DNA of 64,000 nt from Agrobacterium vitis (GTDB lineage: Bacteria > Pseudomonadota > Alphaproteobacteria > Rhizobiales > Rhizobiaceae), in the NCBI RefSeq assembly GCF_037039395.1, contig NZ_CP146244.1, positions 496,001 to 560,000 on the forward strand, given 5' to 3'. Below the pieces are notes generated by a model. That model did not search any database and was not told where the DNA came from. It saw nothing but the letters and a program-made list of their open reading frames with translations. The stretch's first letter is position 1. Every line of letters starts with the position of its first letter. A program made the translations under genes and the position numbers. Shown here one piece after another: positions 46,161 through 54,361 of this stretch.

Positions 46161-47342
46161 TCAAAATTCGATCAGATAGCCCAATCCAACGGCGACCGCC
46201 CAATCATGCTTGGCTGTTGCATCATAGGTCGCTCCGGCGCTGACGCTCTGCGATCCGGCCGTCAGGTAAGACACGGAGGTGCCGAGATCGAATTTACCGA
46301 ATTTGGTTTTGTACTCGGCGCCTAGTCCGAGCGACCATGTGTCGGTCGTAATGTCTGCTCCTGTCCCGACGCCTTCATCCCAGGTCACATTGATGGTTCC
46401 AGACAGTTTTTCTGTAAATTCATGACCGACACCAATCTGGACCGTATAGCCGTCCTTGTAGTTGAAGGTCTTGTCGCTTGTGCCAAGCCCGGTGACGTCA
46501 TATCTGAAGTTTTGAAGAACGCTCCAGTCTGTCCAGGTCAAGGAACCGTAAACCAGCCAACCCGGCGCCACGCCGGTCTGGGCAGACAGCTTGATCGACT
46601 GCGGGAGGGTTCCGGTTCCGTTAGCAGGTGCAGTGTCTGTCACACCGGCGGCGGCGGCAAGCGCTGAGGGCGTAAATGTCCCCTCCGCATCGTGCGACAC
46701 CTGCGACCGGTACAGGAGCTGGAAGCGCATGGCATATTCGGGAATGTCGTAAGCGGCACCAACTCGATAGCCTAAGGCACCGTCATCCTTCAATCGAATA
46801 TTGCCGTAAAGGGTATTCTCCTTATACTCGAAGCTTTCCAGAAAAACGCCGCCGATCATGTAAAAGCGGCCCGGCCCTGCGTCGACCCGCACATCGCAGG
46901 TCGCACCATATTCATCCGTCGAAAACTGCATCTTTGAGGTCGGATTGACGAGTGCCAATCCTTGGCTCACAGCTGTGGTATATTCGGCGTTCTGGGCTTC
47001 CCTTCCATACGTTGCAGATGCGCCAAATGGTTGCGTATATGTCAAAGCGCAGGCAATACCGGAACCCAGTGTTGCCTTGACGGCGACGCTTGGTATCCAA
47101 AACTCATCCGAATAGGCTTTATCAGAGGCACGTGCGCCGTTCAGGGTTGAAAATGAGCGGCTTGGTGAGACATATATCGCTCCGGTGCGGAAACTATAGT
47201 TTCCATCCGTAAAGAGAATATCGGTGTCAGCTTCGCCTCGGCTAAAACCTCCGGCAAGTGCAAGGCAAGGCGCAAACGATATTGCGCCGACACATATTGC
47301 CAGCGCAAACTGAGGTGCTTGCCAAAAACAGTGTCTGTTCAT
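46161..47342 (-). CDS. OMPP1/FadL/TodX-family outer-membrane transport protein
   Basis: 393 residues with a signal peptide (SFAPCLALAGG). The FadL features are alternating beta strands, the region SPSRSFSTLNGARASDKAYS in place of the usual N-terminal hatch, and the strand-rich second half ending in the aromatic GLGYLIEF. FadL-type channels admit hydrophobic compounds such as fatty acids or aromatics. This fits a cluster of flavin oxygenases acting on poorly water-soluble substrates. It converges with the PLP-enzyme gene (60 bp between ends). Its upstream region has a 58-nt repeat copy. Confidence 0.9.
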   Translation of the reverse strand: MNRHCFWQAPQFALAICVGAISFAPCLALAGGFSRGEADTDILFTDGNYSFRTGAIYVSPSRSFSTLNGARASDKAYSDEFWIPSVAVKATLGSGIACALTYTQPFGASATYGREAQNAEYTTAVSQGLALVNPTSKMQFSTDEYGATCDVRVDAGPGRFYMIGGVFLESFEYKENTLYGNIRLKDDGALGYRVGAAYDIPEYAMRFQLLYRSQVSHDAEGTFTPSALAAAAGVTDTAPANGTGTLPQSIKLSAQTGVAPGWLVYGSLTWTDWSVLQNFRYDVTGLGTSDKTFNYKDGYTVQIGVGHEFTEKLSGTINVTWDEGVGTGADITTDTWSLGLGAEYKTKFGKFDLGTSVSYLTAGSQSVSAGATYDATAKHDWAVAVGLGYLIEF

Positions 47343-47382
47343 TTCGTTCCCTCTTTTTTGTTATGTGTCGTCTCGAGCCTGT

Positions 47383-47440
47383 CAGGTTCAGATCGAAGCA
47401 GTCATCCTTTGGATTTCTTTGTTTTCGTTTGTTTTTTCGG
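47383..47440 (-). repeat. 58-nt dispersed intergenic repeat, copy 3
   Basis: On the minus strand it runs from CCGAAAAAACAAACG to ATCTGAACCTG and ends 40 bp before the FadL start. It matches copy 2 at 45 of 58 positions with no gap. The two best-kept blocks are 22 and 14 nt with an identical 22-nt gap between them. Confidence 0.75.
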
Positions 47441-47790
47441 AAAGCTTTGGCCTGCCTATCCCCCGACAAATGCCAAATCGACTGCCGCCTCCAGCGGTTC
47501 GATGCCCTGGCCGCAACGGTTCAAACGCGCGGCATATGACGGTTCCCCAATTCAACGACGATAAATTGGACAGCGCTTCCATCAAGGGAAAACCTGGTCA
47601 TATTGGTGTCATATGAGGCCAAGTCTTTGCCCGCGGATGGAGCAATTCTGTTCAGCTGGGATCGGGATATGGTTCTTGTCCCAACGGATGAGACTGGAAG
47701 GTCATGCTGGTCATGAAGGAAACCGATGACTTACGCAAAACTCTGCCGTATCGGACCGAACCTGACCGCTATACGGTCGCCCCAACGCGG
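47441..47790. other. Intergenic, about 350 bp, no gene seen
   Basis: Upstream of the FadL gene and downstream of the aldehyde dehydrogenase gene. It contains GGTGTCATATGAGGCCAA (47610-47627), which recurs nearly unchanged near 50671 upstream of the MFS/AraC pair. No ribosome binding site with a credible reading frame was found. Confidence 0.35.
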
Positions 47791-47828
47791 CTACAGCGCC
47801 GTGCGTTTAAAATCGCACGGCGCTGTAG
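47791..47828. repeat. Palindrome of the CTACAGCG family, possible terminator
   Basis: Perfect 15-bp arms CTACAGCGCCGTGCG (47791-47805) and complement (47814-47828) with an 8-nt AT loop. It equals hairpin B of the composite repeat at 57565-57669 in its outer arms. Lying 84 bp after the aldehyde dehydrogenase stop, it may also end that transcript. Confidence 0.75.
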
Positions 47829-47911
47829 GGGTTCAGTAAAAATTACAATATTATCAATGTCTTAGATGTCTGAATATGACACTTCAAGCGTTATTTAGTC
47901 GCCTGTTGGCA

Positions 47912-49351
47912 TTAGCCGCGGGTCATGAACCAGGCCAGCAGCTTAGCCATGCGTCCGTAGGGAGGCATGGCGAGGCGGGCAGGATTGAAAAGACGGACTT
48001 TCGCAATGCCGCGGGCATGGGAAAAGCGCTTGAAGCCCTCATGGCCGTGATAGGCCCCCATGCCGCTTGGCCCGATACCGCCAAACGGCAGGTCGTTTTG
48101 AGCGATATGCAGCAGCGTCCCATTGATGGTGACATTGCCGGAAATCGTGTTCGACAGTGTTTTTTTCTCGGTCGCCCGGTTTCCAGTGAAGAGATAGAGC
48201 GCCAGAGGGCGCGGGCGCTCGCGGATAAATTTCAATGCAGAATCAAAGTCCTCATAGGGAATAAGGGGCAGGACCGGCCCGAAGATTTCCTCTTCCATCA
48301 GCAAGCAGTCGCCAGGCGGATCGATTGCCAGCGTGGGAGCAATCGCTCGCCCTTTGGAGGGCATGTCAATATCAGCGGTGATGAGTTTGACCCCACGAGC
48401 GCGGCATTCCTCGATCCCTTTGAGCAATCGTTCATGCGCTCTGGCTCCGACAAGGCTTGAATACTGCCCTTGGCCCGCGTGTTGGGGATCGGCGTGTTGA
48501 TCCTCTGCCTGTTTTGGATAAAAAGCCTCTGCATGAGAGATCAGCGCGGATGCGATTTCCTCGATTTTTGATTTTTCGACCAGAACATAGTCCGGCGCAA
48601 TGCAGGTCTGGCCCGCATTCATCAGTTTTCCGAAGGCGATATCACGGGCCGCACCGGCAATGGAATAATCCGGGGCGATGATGACAGGTGACTTGCCACC
48701 AAGTTCCAGGGTGAGCGGGGTAAGATTAGCGGCCGCTGACGCCATAACCTTGCGGCCCACGGCGGTTGAGCCGGTGAAAATCAGATGATCGAATGGCAGG
48801 GCAGAAAAGGCTGCGGCAATCTCCACTCCTCCTTGGATAACGGCAACCTCCTCCGGGGTGAAATAGGCCTCGACAAGCTTGGAAAGAAGAGCCGAGGTCT
48901 CCGGCAGCAATTCCGATGGCTTGATGATCGCCCGGTTTCCGGCAGCCAGAATGTCAATCAGCGGGCCAAGAGCCAGTATAAGCGGATAGTTCCACGGCAC
49001 CATAATGCCAATCACCCCGAGCGGCTGGTATTGAACCCAATTTGCAAGCTGGAGAAACTCAATCGAGCGCCCACGGCGTTCGGGTTTCATCCATTTGCGC
49101 AGATGGGACCGTGTGTGGCGAAGCGCGCCCATCAGCGGGGCAATCTCCAACTGCACCGTTTCATGATGGGATCTATGACCAAAATCCCGCGAAACCACGT
49201 CGCACAACGCTTGTCGGTTCTCCTTCAGCAATCGGCCGATCCGGTTCAGCCGGTCCAGACGCAAGGTCAGTGACGGATAAATGTCATGCAGGAAGGATTG
49301 ACGCTGGCGTTCCAGGACAGGCTGGAGAGTTTCAATGGCCATATCGAACAA
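47912..49351 (-). CDS. Coniferyl-aldehyde-dehydrogenase-type NAD(P) aldehyde dehydrogenase
   Basis: 479 residues. TTG 49351 has GGAG at good spacing; ATG 49342 is the alternative. Catalytic features: NWVQYQPLGVIGIMVPWNYP, AAGNRAIIKPSELLPETSAL, IFTGSTAVGRKVM, general base E in LELGGKSPVI, and nucleophile Cys in NAGQTCIAPDYVLV. The late motif PFGGIGPSGMGAYHGHEGFK completes the fold. The best fit is the coniferyl aldehyde dehydrogenase (CalB-like) group, which oxidises aromatic or long-chain aldehydes. It is cotranscribed with the MFS gene just upstream. Confidence 0.92.
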   Translation of the reverse strand: MFDMAIETLQPVLERQRQSFLHDIYPSLTLRLDRLNRIGRLLKENRQALCDVVSRDFGHRSHHETVQLEIAPLMGALRHTRSHLRKWMKPERRGRSIEFLQLANWVQYQPLGVIGIMVPWNYPLILALGPLIDILAAGNRAIIKPSELLPETSALLSKLVEAYFTPEEVAVIQGGVEIAAAFSALPFDHLIFTGSTAVGRKVMASAAANLTPLTLELGGKSPVIIAPDYSIAGAARDIAFGKLMNAGQTCIAPDYVLVEKSKIEEIASALISHAEAFYPKQAEDQHADPQHAGQGQYSSLVGARAHERLLKGIEECRARGVKLITADIDMPSKGRAIAPTLAIDPPGDCLLMEEEIFGPVLPLIPYEDFDSALKFIRERPRPLALYLFTGNRATEKKTLSNTISGNVTINGTLLHIAQNDLPFGGIGPSGMGAYHGHEGFKRFSHARGIAKVRLFNPARLAMPPYGRMAKLLAWFMTRG

Positions 49352-49362
49352 GGTTCACTCCG

Positions 49363-50499
49363 CTATTTATTGACGACAGTCGCTGGAAAGCTGCGGTGCA
49401 GTTGGCCAAAGATGATTGCAGCAAAGATCGCCGCGATTGCCAGGGGCAACAGACAGGACCAGGCGAAAAGGCTTGAATCGTAGCCTTCAAAGATTGGCCC
49501 GGCAATTGCTGTTCCCAGCGTGGCCCCCACTATGGCGACCACCAGGGTTCGTGACATCACCGACCCATCTGGGTCGTTTTCGGTCAGTATACCCGTGATA
49601 AACGGGGTCACGATATAGAAGCCGATATTGACCAGAACCTGCGTCATCACGAAAATCAGGGGTGTTAGCATGGTGAACAGGAAATAGATCGACATCGCCA
49701 TGGTCAGAAAACCCAGCAGCACGGCTGGCAGTCTTTTGGCCTTGTCATGGGTGAAAGAGGGAATGATTGCCCCCAGAAAGCCTACCAGCGACGATAGGGC
49801 GAGATAGAAGCCAACTTCACCATTGCTGAGCCCCACTTTTTCCCCCACATAGCCGCAGACTGCCCATTGCGCTGCCTGTACCCCATAAACGAGAAATACA
49901 ACCATCATTGCAAGCAGCATTTTCCCATTGTTGAGTTTGGCATGATGGCTTGCCACAGGCAGCCGGGACGAGCGCCTGGCAACGAAAAAGATAAGCGGCG
50001 CAAGGATGGCGGTGAACGCGCCCAGCATGAGAAAGACAGGTGCTCCGGCTTCGTCCGGTGGCATGAGCGATACCACGAAAAGCAGCAGTCCCATGGCAGT
50101 TCCGCCAATCAGGCTAAGCGCGCCCCAGTATCTCTCGGCATTGGCAAGCGAGGCAAGGCTCATTGAAACCAGGCTGAACAAAGCGCCTTCCCCCAGGCCG
50201 GTTGCAAATCTTGCGGTGGCAAGGCTGTAGGGGTTTTGAAGCCAGAAACTCAGTGCTTCACCGGCCATAACCGCGACAATGCCGCCAATCGCCACGGCTT
50301 TCCATGATCTGAGTGCCAGTTTGGCTAGGAATATCCCGTAAAACGCAATTCCCGCGAGTTCGGCGCTGGCGACGATTGTCGCCATGGCTTCGCTATAGCC
50401 GGCCAGTTTGCTTATCGACAGAACGACGACGGGCATAACCATTGTACCATTCAGCGCGACCGCATAGGCAGCACTCAAGCCGAGTATCCACAAAAGCAT
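49363..50499 (-). CDS. MFS transporter
   Basis: 378 residues from ATG 50499, 7 nt after GGGAG; ATG 50505 lies directly on that site. About 12 hydrophobic segments, from LLWILGLSAAYAVALNGTMV to LFAWSCLLPLAIAAIFAAII. The family loop is shortened (AKLALRSWKAVAIGG). NDPDGSVMSRTLVVAIVGATL near the end resembles sugar or aromatic-acid MFS porters. It lies 11 bp from the aldehyde dehydrogenase gene, so the pair probably imports and oxidises one compound. It is divergent from the AraC regulator at 50954. Confidence 0.87.
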   Translation of the reverse strand: MLLWILGLSAAYAVALNGTMVMPVVVLSISKLAGYSEAMATIVASAELAGIAFYGIFLAKLALRSWKAVAIGGIVAVMAGEALSFWLQNPYSLATARFATGLGEGALFSLVSMSLASLANAERYWGALSLIGGTAMGLLLFVVSLMPPDEAGAPVFLMLGAFTAILAPLIFFVARRSSRLPVASHHAKLNNGKMLLAMMVVFLVYGVQAAQWAVCGYVGEKVGLSNGEVGFYLALSSLVGFLGAIIPSFTHDKAKRLPAVLLGFLTMAMSIYFLFTMLTPLIFVMTQVLVNIGFYIVTPFITGILTENDPDGSVMSRTLVVAIVGATLGTAIAGPIFEGYDSSLFAWSCLLPLAIAAIFAAIIFGQLHRSFPATVVNK

Positions 50500-50953
50500 C
50501 GTCATTCTCCCAGAGAGGTTTCCCCTCTGAGAGGTTGATCCCTAGAGAGGCCGGGTCGCTTTTCGCTTACCCAATGTTCCGCCTGTTCTTATTGTCCGGC
50601 CCTTGAAGAGCGCGGTGAAATTCAGAATAGGAGGACGACACCGCATCACAAGGGAGTTCGGGGACACTGTGGTGTCATATCCGGCCAATCTATCTTCCAG
50701 GGCCGCCCCGGCATTGACTGCTGTCATGGAGGTGTCTTTGTATTTCATGCTCCGCGCAGCGGCTATACTTGGGCTGAATGGTCAGTTGCCAGCCAAGGAA
50801 TATTGTAGGCTTGGGGAAAGTGCCGCATGATACCTGCTATTTCCGGCCATAACCGGCTCTCTTGGAGGAGAATGAAGCAGGTGCAGGCATGGCTGACGCG
50901 GTGGAAATGGACGTGAAGGATACGTCACAAGGATAAGTCATAAGGGGGGTCCG
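50500..50953. promoter_or_regulatory. Divergent control region between MFS/aldehyde dehydrogenase and AraC regulator
   Basis: About 450 bp, presumably with promoters for both directions. GGTGTCATATCCGGCCAA (50671-50688) matches 16 of 18 positions of a sequence upstream of the FadL gene (47610-47627). It is a possible shared regulator site, but could be chance at this length. No other gene is seen in this gap. Confidence 0.35.
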
Positions 50954-51985
50954 ATGAAGACAGTCGATGCGCGTTACGTGACTGCCAATATCCCGGCATT
51001 TCTCATTCGCAGCCTCGTCATGACGCTGACGGATTTTGGTCTTGATGCTTCGCGACTAACTGCGGGCCTCGGCATTCCCATGGAGGATCTTGCGGACCCA
51101 GCCTGTCGTGTTTCGTTTCGCCAGGGACGCGAGGCGATCCTGCGCGCCATGAAAATGACCAGGGGCAAGGCGCTTGGACTGGAGACCGGGATTCGCGAAA
51201 AGATTACCTCTGTTGGCCTGGTCGGCTACGTGATGGTGACGGCAGCGACTGTGGGTGATGCGGTCAAGCTTGGTCTCGATCTGCAAAAAGATACCGGCAG
51301 CATGCTGGAATTCGACACCAGGGAAAGCCCGGAGGGTGTCGTCGTCACGGCGGCAAGCCGGTTTCACGATCCCGATATCTATGTTTTCCTGGTGGAAGAG
51401 GCTTTTGCCAGCTTCATGGGGGTAGCCCACGGTCTTGTCGGGGAGGGCTTCAAGCCGGTCCGGGTCGATTTTGCTTATCCGGCGCCAGCCCATACGGAAG
51501 CCTATCAACGGGTCTTCGGGTGTCCTATTCGATTTGGCCAGATGGAAAACGCGTTTATCTACGATGCCGCCTGGTACAAGCAGCCGCTGCTGACCTCCGA
51601 TCCTCTTAGCCACCGCCAGCTCCTTGAATTCATGGCCTATAACCGGGCCAGAAGCCGCGAAGCGGCGGAAATTATCGAATCCGTCGAAAGGGTTCTCCGG
51701 CAGAAACTGCATAGTCGCACCCATATTTCCAAGGTGGCCCGGGCGCTTGGCATGAGCGAGCGCACCCTGCGCCGCAGACTTGCCGAAAGCGGGGTATCCT
51801 TCCAATCGCTTCTGGATGATCTTCGCAAGAACCGCACGCTCGAACTATTGGGCAACAGGAACATGTCTGTCGAGCAGATCGCCTTTGCGGTCGGATTTTC
51901 GGACCCTCATAATTTCCGGCGCGCCTTCCGCCGTTGGACCGGCACCACGCCCGGTGCGCTTCGTGCGGATCTCTCACCTATTTGA
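50954..51985 (+). CDS. AraC-family regulator with Arabinose_bd-type N-terminal domain
   Basis: 343 residues behind AAGGGGGG. The N-terminal domain (RSLVMTLTDFGLDASRLTAG, VGLVGYVMVTAATVGDAVKL, FKPVRVDFAYPAPAHTEAYQ) is that of the OruR/ArgR/QuiR-like AraC regulators. The C-terminal HTH pair spans about 235-340 (ISKVARALGMSERTLRRRLA, SVEQIAFAVGFSDPHNFRRA). These proteins usually activate a neighbouring catabolic operon when its substrate is present. It stands between the divergent MFS/aldehyde dehydrogenase genes and the tandem kinase/aldolase operon 130 bp downstream, so it is the likely activator of both. Confidence 0.93.
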   Translation: MKTVDARYVTANIPAFLIRSLVMTLTDFGLDASRLTAGLGIPMEDLADPACRVSFRQGREAILRAMKMTRGKALGLETGIREKITSVGLVGYVMVTAATVGDAVKLGLDLQKDTGSMLEFDTRESPEGVVVTAASRFHDPDIYVFLVEEAFASFMGVAHGLVGEGFKPVRVDFAYPAPAHTEAYQRVFGCPIRFGQMENAFIYDAAWYKQPLLTSDPLSHRQLLEFMAYNRARSREAAEIIESVERVLRQKLHSRTHISKVARALGMSERTLRRRLAESGVSFQSLLDDLRKNRTLELLGNRNMSVEQIAFAVGFSDPHNFRRAFRRWTGTTPGALRADLSPI

Positions 51986-52115
51986 CCGGTAAAGACCCCT
52001 CAAAGGACAGCTTCACCGCTACGCATCAGGCGGGTATCCCCCCTATTATAGGTGCAATAGCCAATAAAAATGGGGAGTGGCCTGGAATCTATCCAGGCTG
52101 CATGCACGGCAAGAG

Positions 52116-53714
52116 ATGGCCAAGTCTGACCAATATGTTTTATCGATCGATCTTGGCACCAGTGGCTGCAAAGTCGGATTGGTGTCGACGACCGGACAGG
52201 TGGTTGCCTGGGCATTTCGGCCGGTTCCGCTCCAGGTCATCGATACGATCGGGGCAGAGCAGGACCCCTCGCAGTGGTGGAACGCCTTCATTGAGGCAAG
52301 CCAGGATGTGCTCCGCCAGAGTGCCGCATTGCGTCAGAATATTGTTGCGATCTGCTCATCCACCCAAGGGGAGGGAACCGTTGCCGTTGACCGCGACGGC
52401 AATGTGCTGATGAACGCGATTATCTGGCTCGATATGCGCGGCGCCCGCTATCTGAAGAAGGAAATGCGGGGGGCAATGAAGGTTGCGGGCTATGACGCGA
52501 TCAAGTTGCAGAAATGGTTGAGGCTGTGTGGCGGCGCCCCGGCTTTGTCCGGCAAGGACCCCGCGGGCCACATGCTGCTGATCCGCGATGCTTTCCCTGA
52601 TATTTACGAGAAGACCTACAAGTTTCTCAACGTTCTCGATTTCTTCAATCTGCGGCTGACGGGCCGGTTTTGCGCCACGCAGGATTCCATTCTCACCTCC
52701 TGGGTGACTGACAACCGCGACGTCAACCATATCCGCTATGACGATGGGTTGATCGGTGCCAGCGGCATCGACAAGGCGAAATTTCCCGATCTCGTCAGGT
52801 GTACGGATATCGTTGGAACCCTGCTTCCTCCCGTCGCCGATCTGTTGGGCCTGTCACCGAAAACGCCGGTCGTTGCCGGTGCCATCGACAATTCAGCCGC
52901 CGCCATCGGCGCTGGAACGCTGGCCGATTATGATGCCCATCTCTACATGGGCTCATCGTCCTGGATCTCGGCGCATGTGCCTTTCAAGAAAACCAGTGTC
53001 ATGGACCAGATCACGTCTGTTCCTTGTCCGGTGCCGTCGAAATATCTGATGATCGCCATGCAATCGAGCGGGGCGAGTAATATCGCCTTCCTGAAGGACC
53101 GGATCGTCTTCCATGACGATGGCCTGATCGATTCCGAACCGACGCCTGATACTTACAGACTTCTCGATGAGATTGCCGCCCGCACCCCTGCCGGAGCGGC
53201 TGGCATGATGTATCTGCCCTGGCTTTTCGGTGAGCGCTGCCCGGTGGATGACCCTACCCTTCGGGCCGGTATCTTCAACATGAGCATGGAGCATAACCGC
53301 GAGACATTGGTGAGGGCGGTCTTCGAAGGCGTGGCGCTCAATACACGGTGGATGATGAAGCCGGTCTCGCGGTTTCTTGGCCGCAGACCTGAGGCAATCA
53401 CCATGATCGGCGGCGGCGCGATGTCGCCCGCGTGGTGCCAGATCTTTGCGGATGTTCTGGGCGTCCAGATCCGCCAGCCGCATGATCCGATGAAGGCCAA
53501 TGCACGCGGTGCGGCCTTCATCGGAGCTGTAGGGCTCGGCCTCATCCAGTTCGATGATGTCGCGCGCCATGTGGTGATCGACCGGGTCTATGAGCCTGAT
53601 CCGGCAACGCAGCGGCTCTATGACGAGCGCTTCGGTATCTTCACGGAACTCCATCGGCGCCTGGCGCCGCTTTACAAACGCTTGAACGGATCGAAGGGCA
53701 AGATTCATGGCTAA
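52116..53714 (+). CDS. FGGY-family carbohydrate kinase
   Basis: 532 residues from ATG 52116 (AAGAG adjacent); a longer frame to 52077 is possible. N-terminal ATPase motif YVLSIDLGTSGCKVGLVSTT, phosphate-2 region in VVAGAIDNSAAAIGAGTLAD, and C-terminal domain with TMIGGGAMSPAWCQIFADVL, PHDPMKANARGAAFIGAVGL. It is xylulokinase-like in general shape but not a close match to a named enzyme I can recall. It should phosphorylate a sugar, polyol or similar hydroxy compound. A short hairpin (CCTGGA/TCCAGG, 52081-52097) lies 19 nt before the start. The stop overlaps the aldolase gene by 8 bp. Confidence 0.92.
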   Translation: MAKSDQYVLSIDLGTSGCKVGLVSTTGQVVAWAFRPVPLQVIDTIGAEQDPSQWWNAFIEASQDVLRQSAALRQNIVAICSSTQGEGTVAVDRDGNVLMNAIIWLDMRGARYLKKEMRGAMKVAGYDAIKLQKWLRLCGGAPALSGKDPAGHMLLIRDAFPDIYEKTYKFLNVLDFFNLRLTGRFCATQDSILTSWVTDNRDVNHIRYDDGLIGASGIDKAKFPDLVRCTDIVGTLLPPVADLLGLSPKTPVVAGAIDNSAAAIGAGTLADYDAHLYMGSSSWISAHVPFKKTSVMDQITSVPCPVPSKYLMIAMQSSGASNIAFLKDRIVFHDDGLIDSEPTPDTYRLLDEIAARTPAGAAGMMYLPWLFGERCPVDDPTLRAGIFNMSMEHNRETLVRAVFEGVALNTRWMMKPVSRFLGRRPEAITMIGGGAMSPAWCQIFADVLGVQIRQPHDPMKANARGAAFIGAVGLGLIQFDDVARHVVIDRVYEPDPATQRLYDERFGIFTELHRRLAPLYKRLNGSKGKIHG

Positions 53715-54360
53715 ATTCATAGCCCAGCGGCAGGAGATTGCCGATATGTGCCGCTATTTTGCGGATAACGGCTATTTTGCCGGAACCGGCGGCAATATCG
53801 GTGTCCGCGTCGATAGCCGATTGATGGCTGTCACCCCCTCGGCTACCGACTATTACGCAGTTGAAGCCAAAGACGTGGTGATCCTCGATATCGAGACCCT
53901 CGACATTGTCGAGGGTGACATGACGCCGACCGTGGAAAAAGGACTGCATGCCAGGATGCTCCTCATGCATCCTAACCGTCATGCCAGCGTTCATACCCAC
54001 CAGCCCATCGCAAGCGCTGTCGCCCTGCTACATGAAATCCTGCCCTGGCCAAGAGGCAGCGATCTTGGGGCGCTTGGTCCCCACATTGCGCTTATTCCCT
54101 ACAGGCCGTCGGGCACGGGAATGCTGGCAAAGATTTTTGCCAAGTCGCTGCGGCCCGACATCTTTGCGTATCTGCTGGCCAGCCACGGCGTCATTTGTGC
54201 GGGGGCCGATCTCAAGACCGCTGCGGGCATGATCCGCAAGATCGAAGCCGCTGCCGCCGTCCATCTTCGTGAACGCATCAACAAACACCTCAACCTCGAT
54301 CGGCAACTCCAGGCGTTCATTCTGAACGTTCTGGACAAGGCTGAGACCAAGGGAGCTTGA
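53707..54360 (+). CDS. Class II aldolase/adducin-family protein
   Basis: 217 residues, fuculose-phosphate-aldolase size. Expected zinc ligands and acid are present: E in TPTVEKGLHARM, the HTH pair in ASVHTHQPIASAV, and a later His in LLASHGVICAGAD. The phosphate/substrate region NGYFAGTGGNIGVRVDSRLM and TPSATDYYAVEAKDV are also typical. It would split or epimerise a phosphorylated keto compound, consistent with the kinase gene that overlaps it upstream. The stop is one base from the aminotransferase ATG. Confidence 0.93.
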   Translation: MAKFIAQRQEIADMCRYFADNGYFAGTGGNIGVRVDSRLMAVTPSATDYYAVEAKDVVILDIETLDIVEGDMTPTVEKGLHARMLLMHPNRHASVHTHQPIASAVALLHEILPWPRGSDLGALGPHIALIPYRPSGTGMLAKIFAKSLRPDIFAYLLASHGVICAGADLKTAAGMIRKIEAAAAVHLRERINKHLNLDRQLQAFILNVLDKAETKGA

Positions 54361-54361
54361 A

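Noticed and set aside
41628..47440. Shared 58-nt sequence as a specific promoter for the DszC-like and FadL genes
   Set aside because: A third copy at 16071 lies far from the cluster in a gene-poor stretch, so a dispersed repeat is the simpler explanation; retained as a finding with that caveat.
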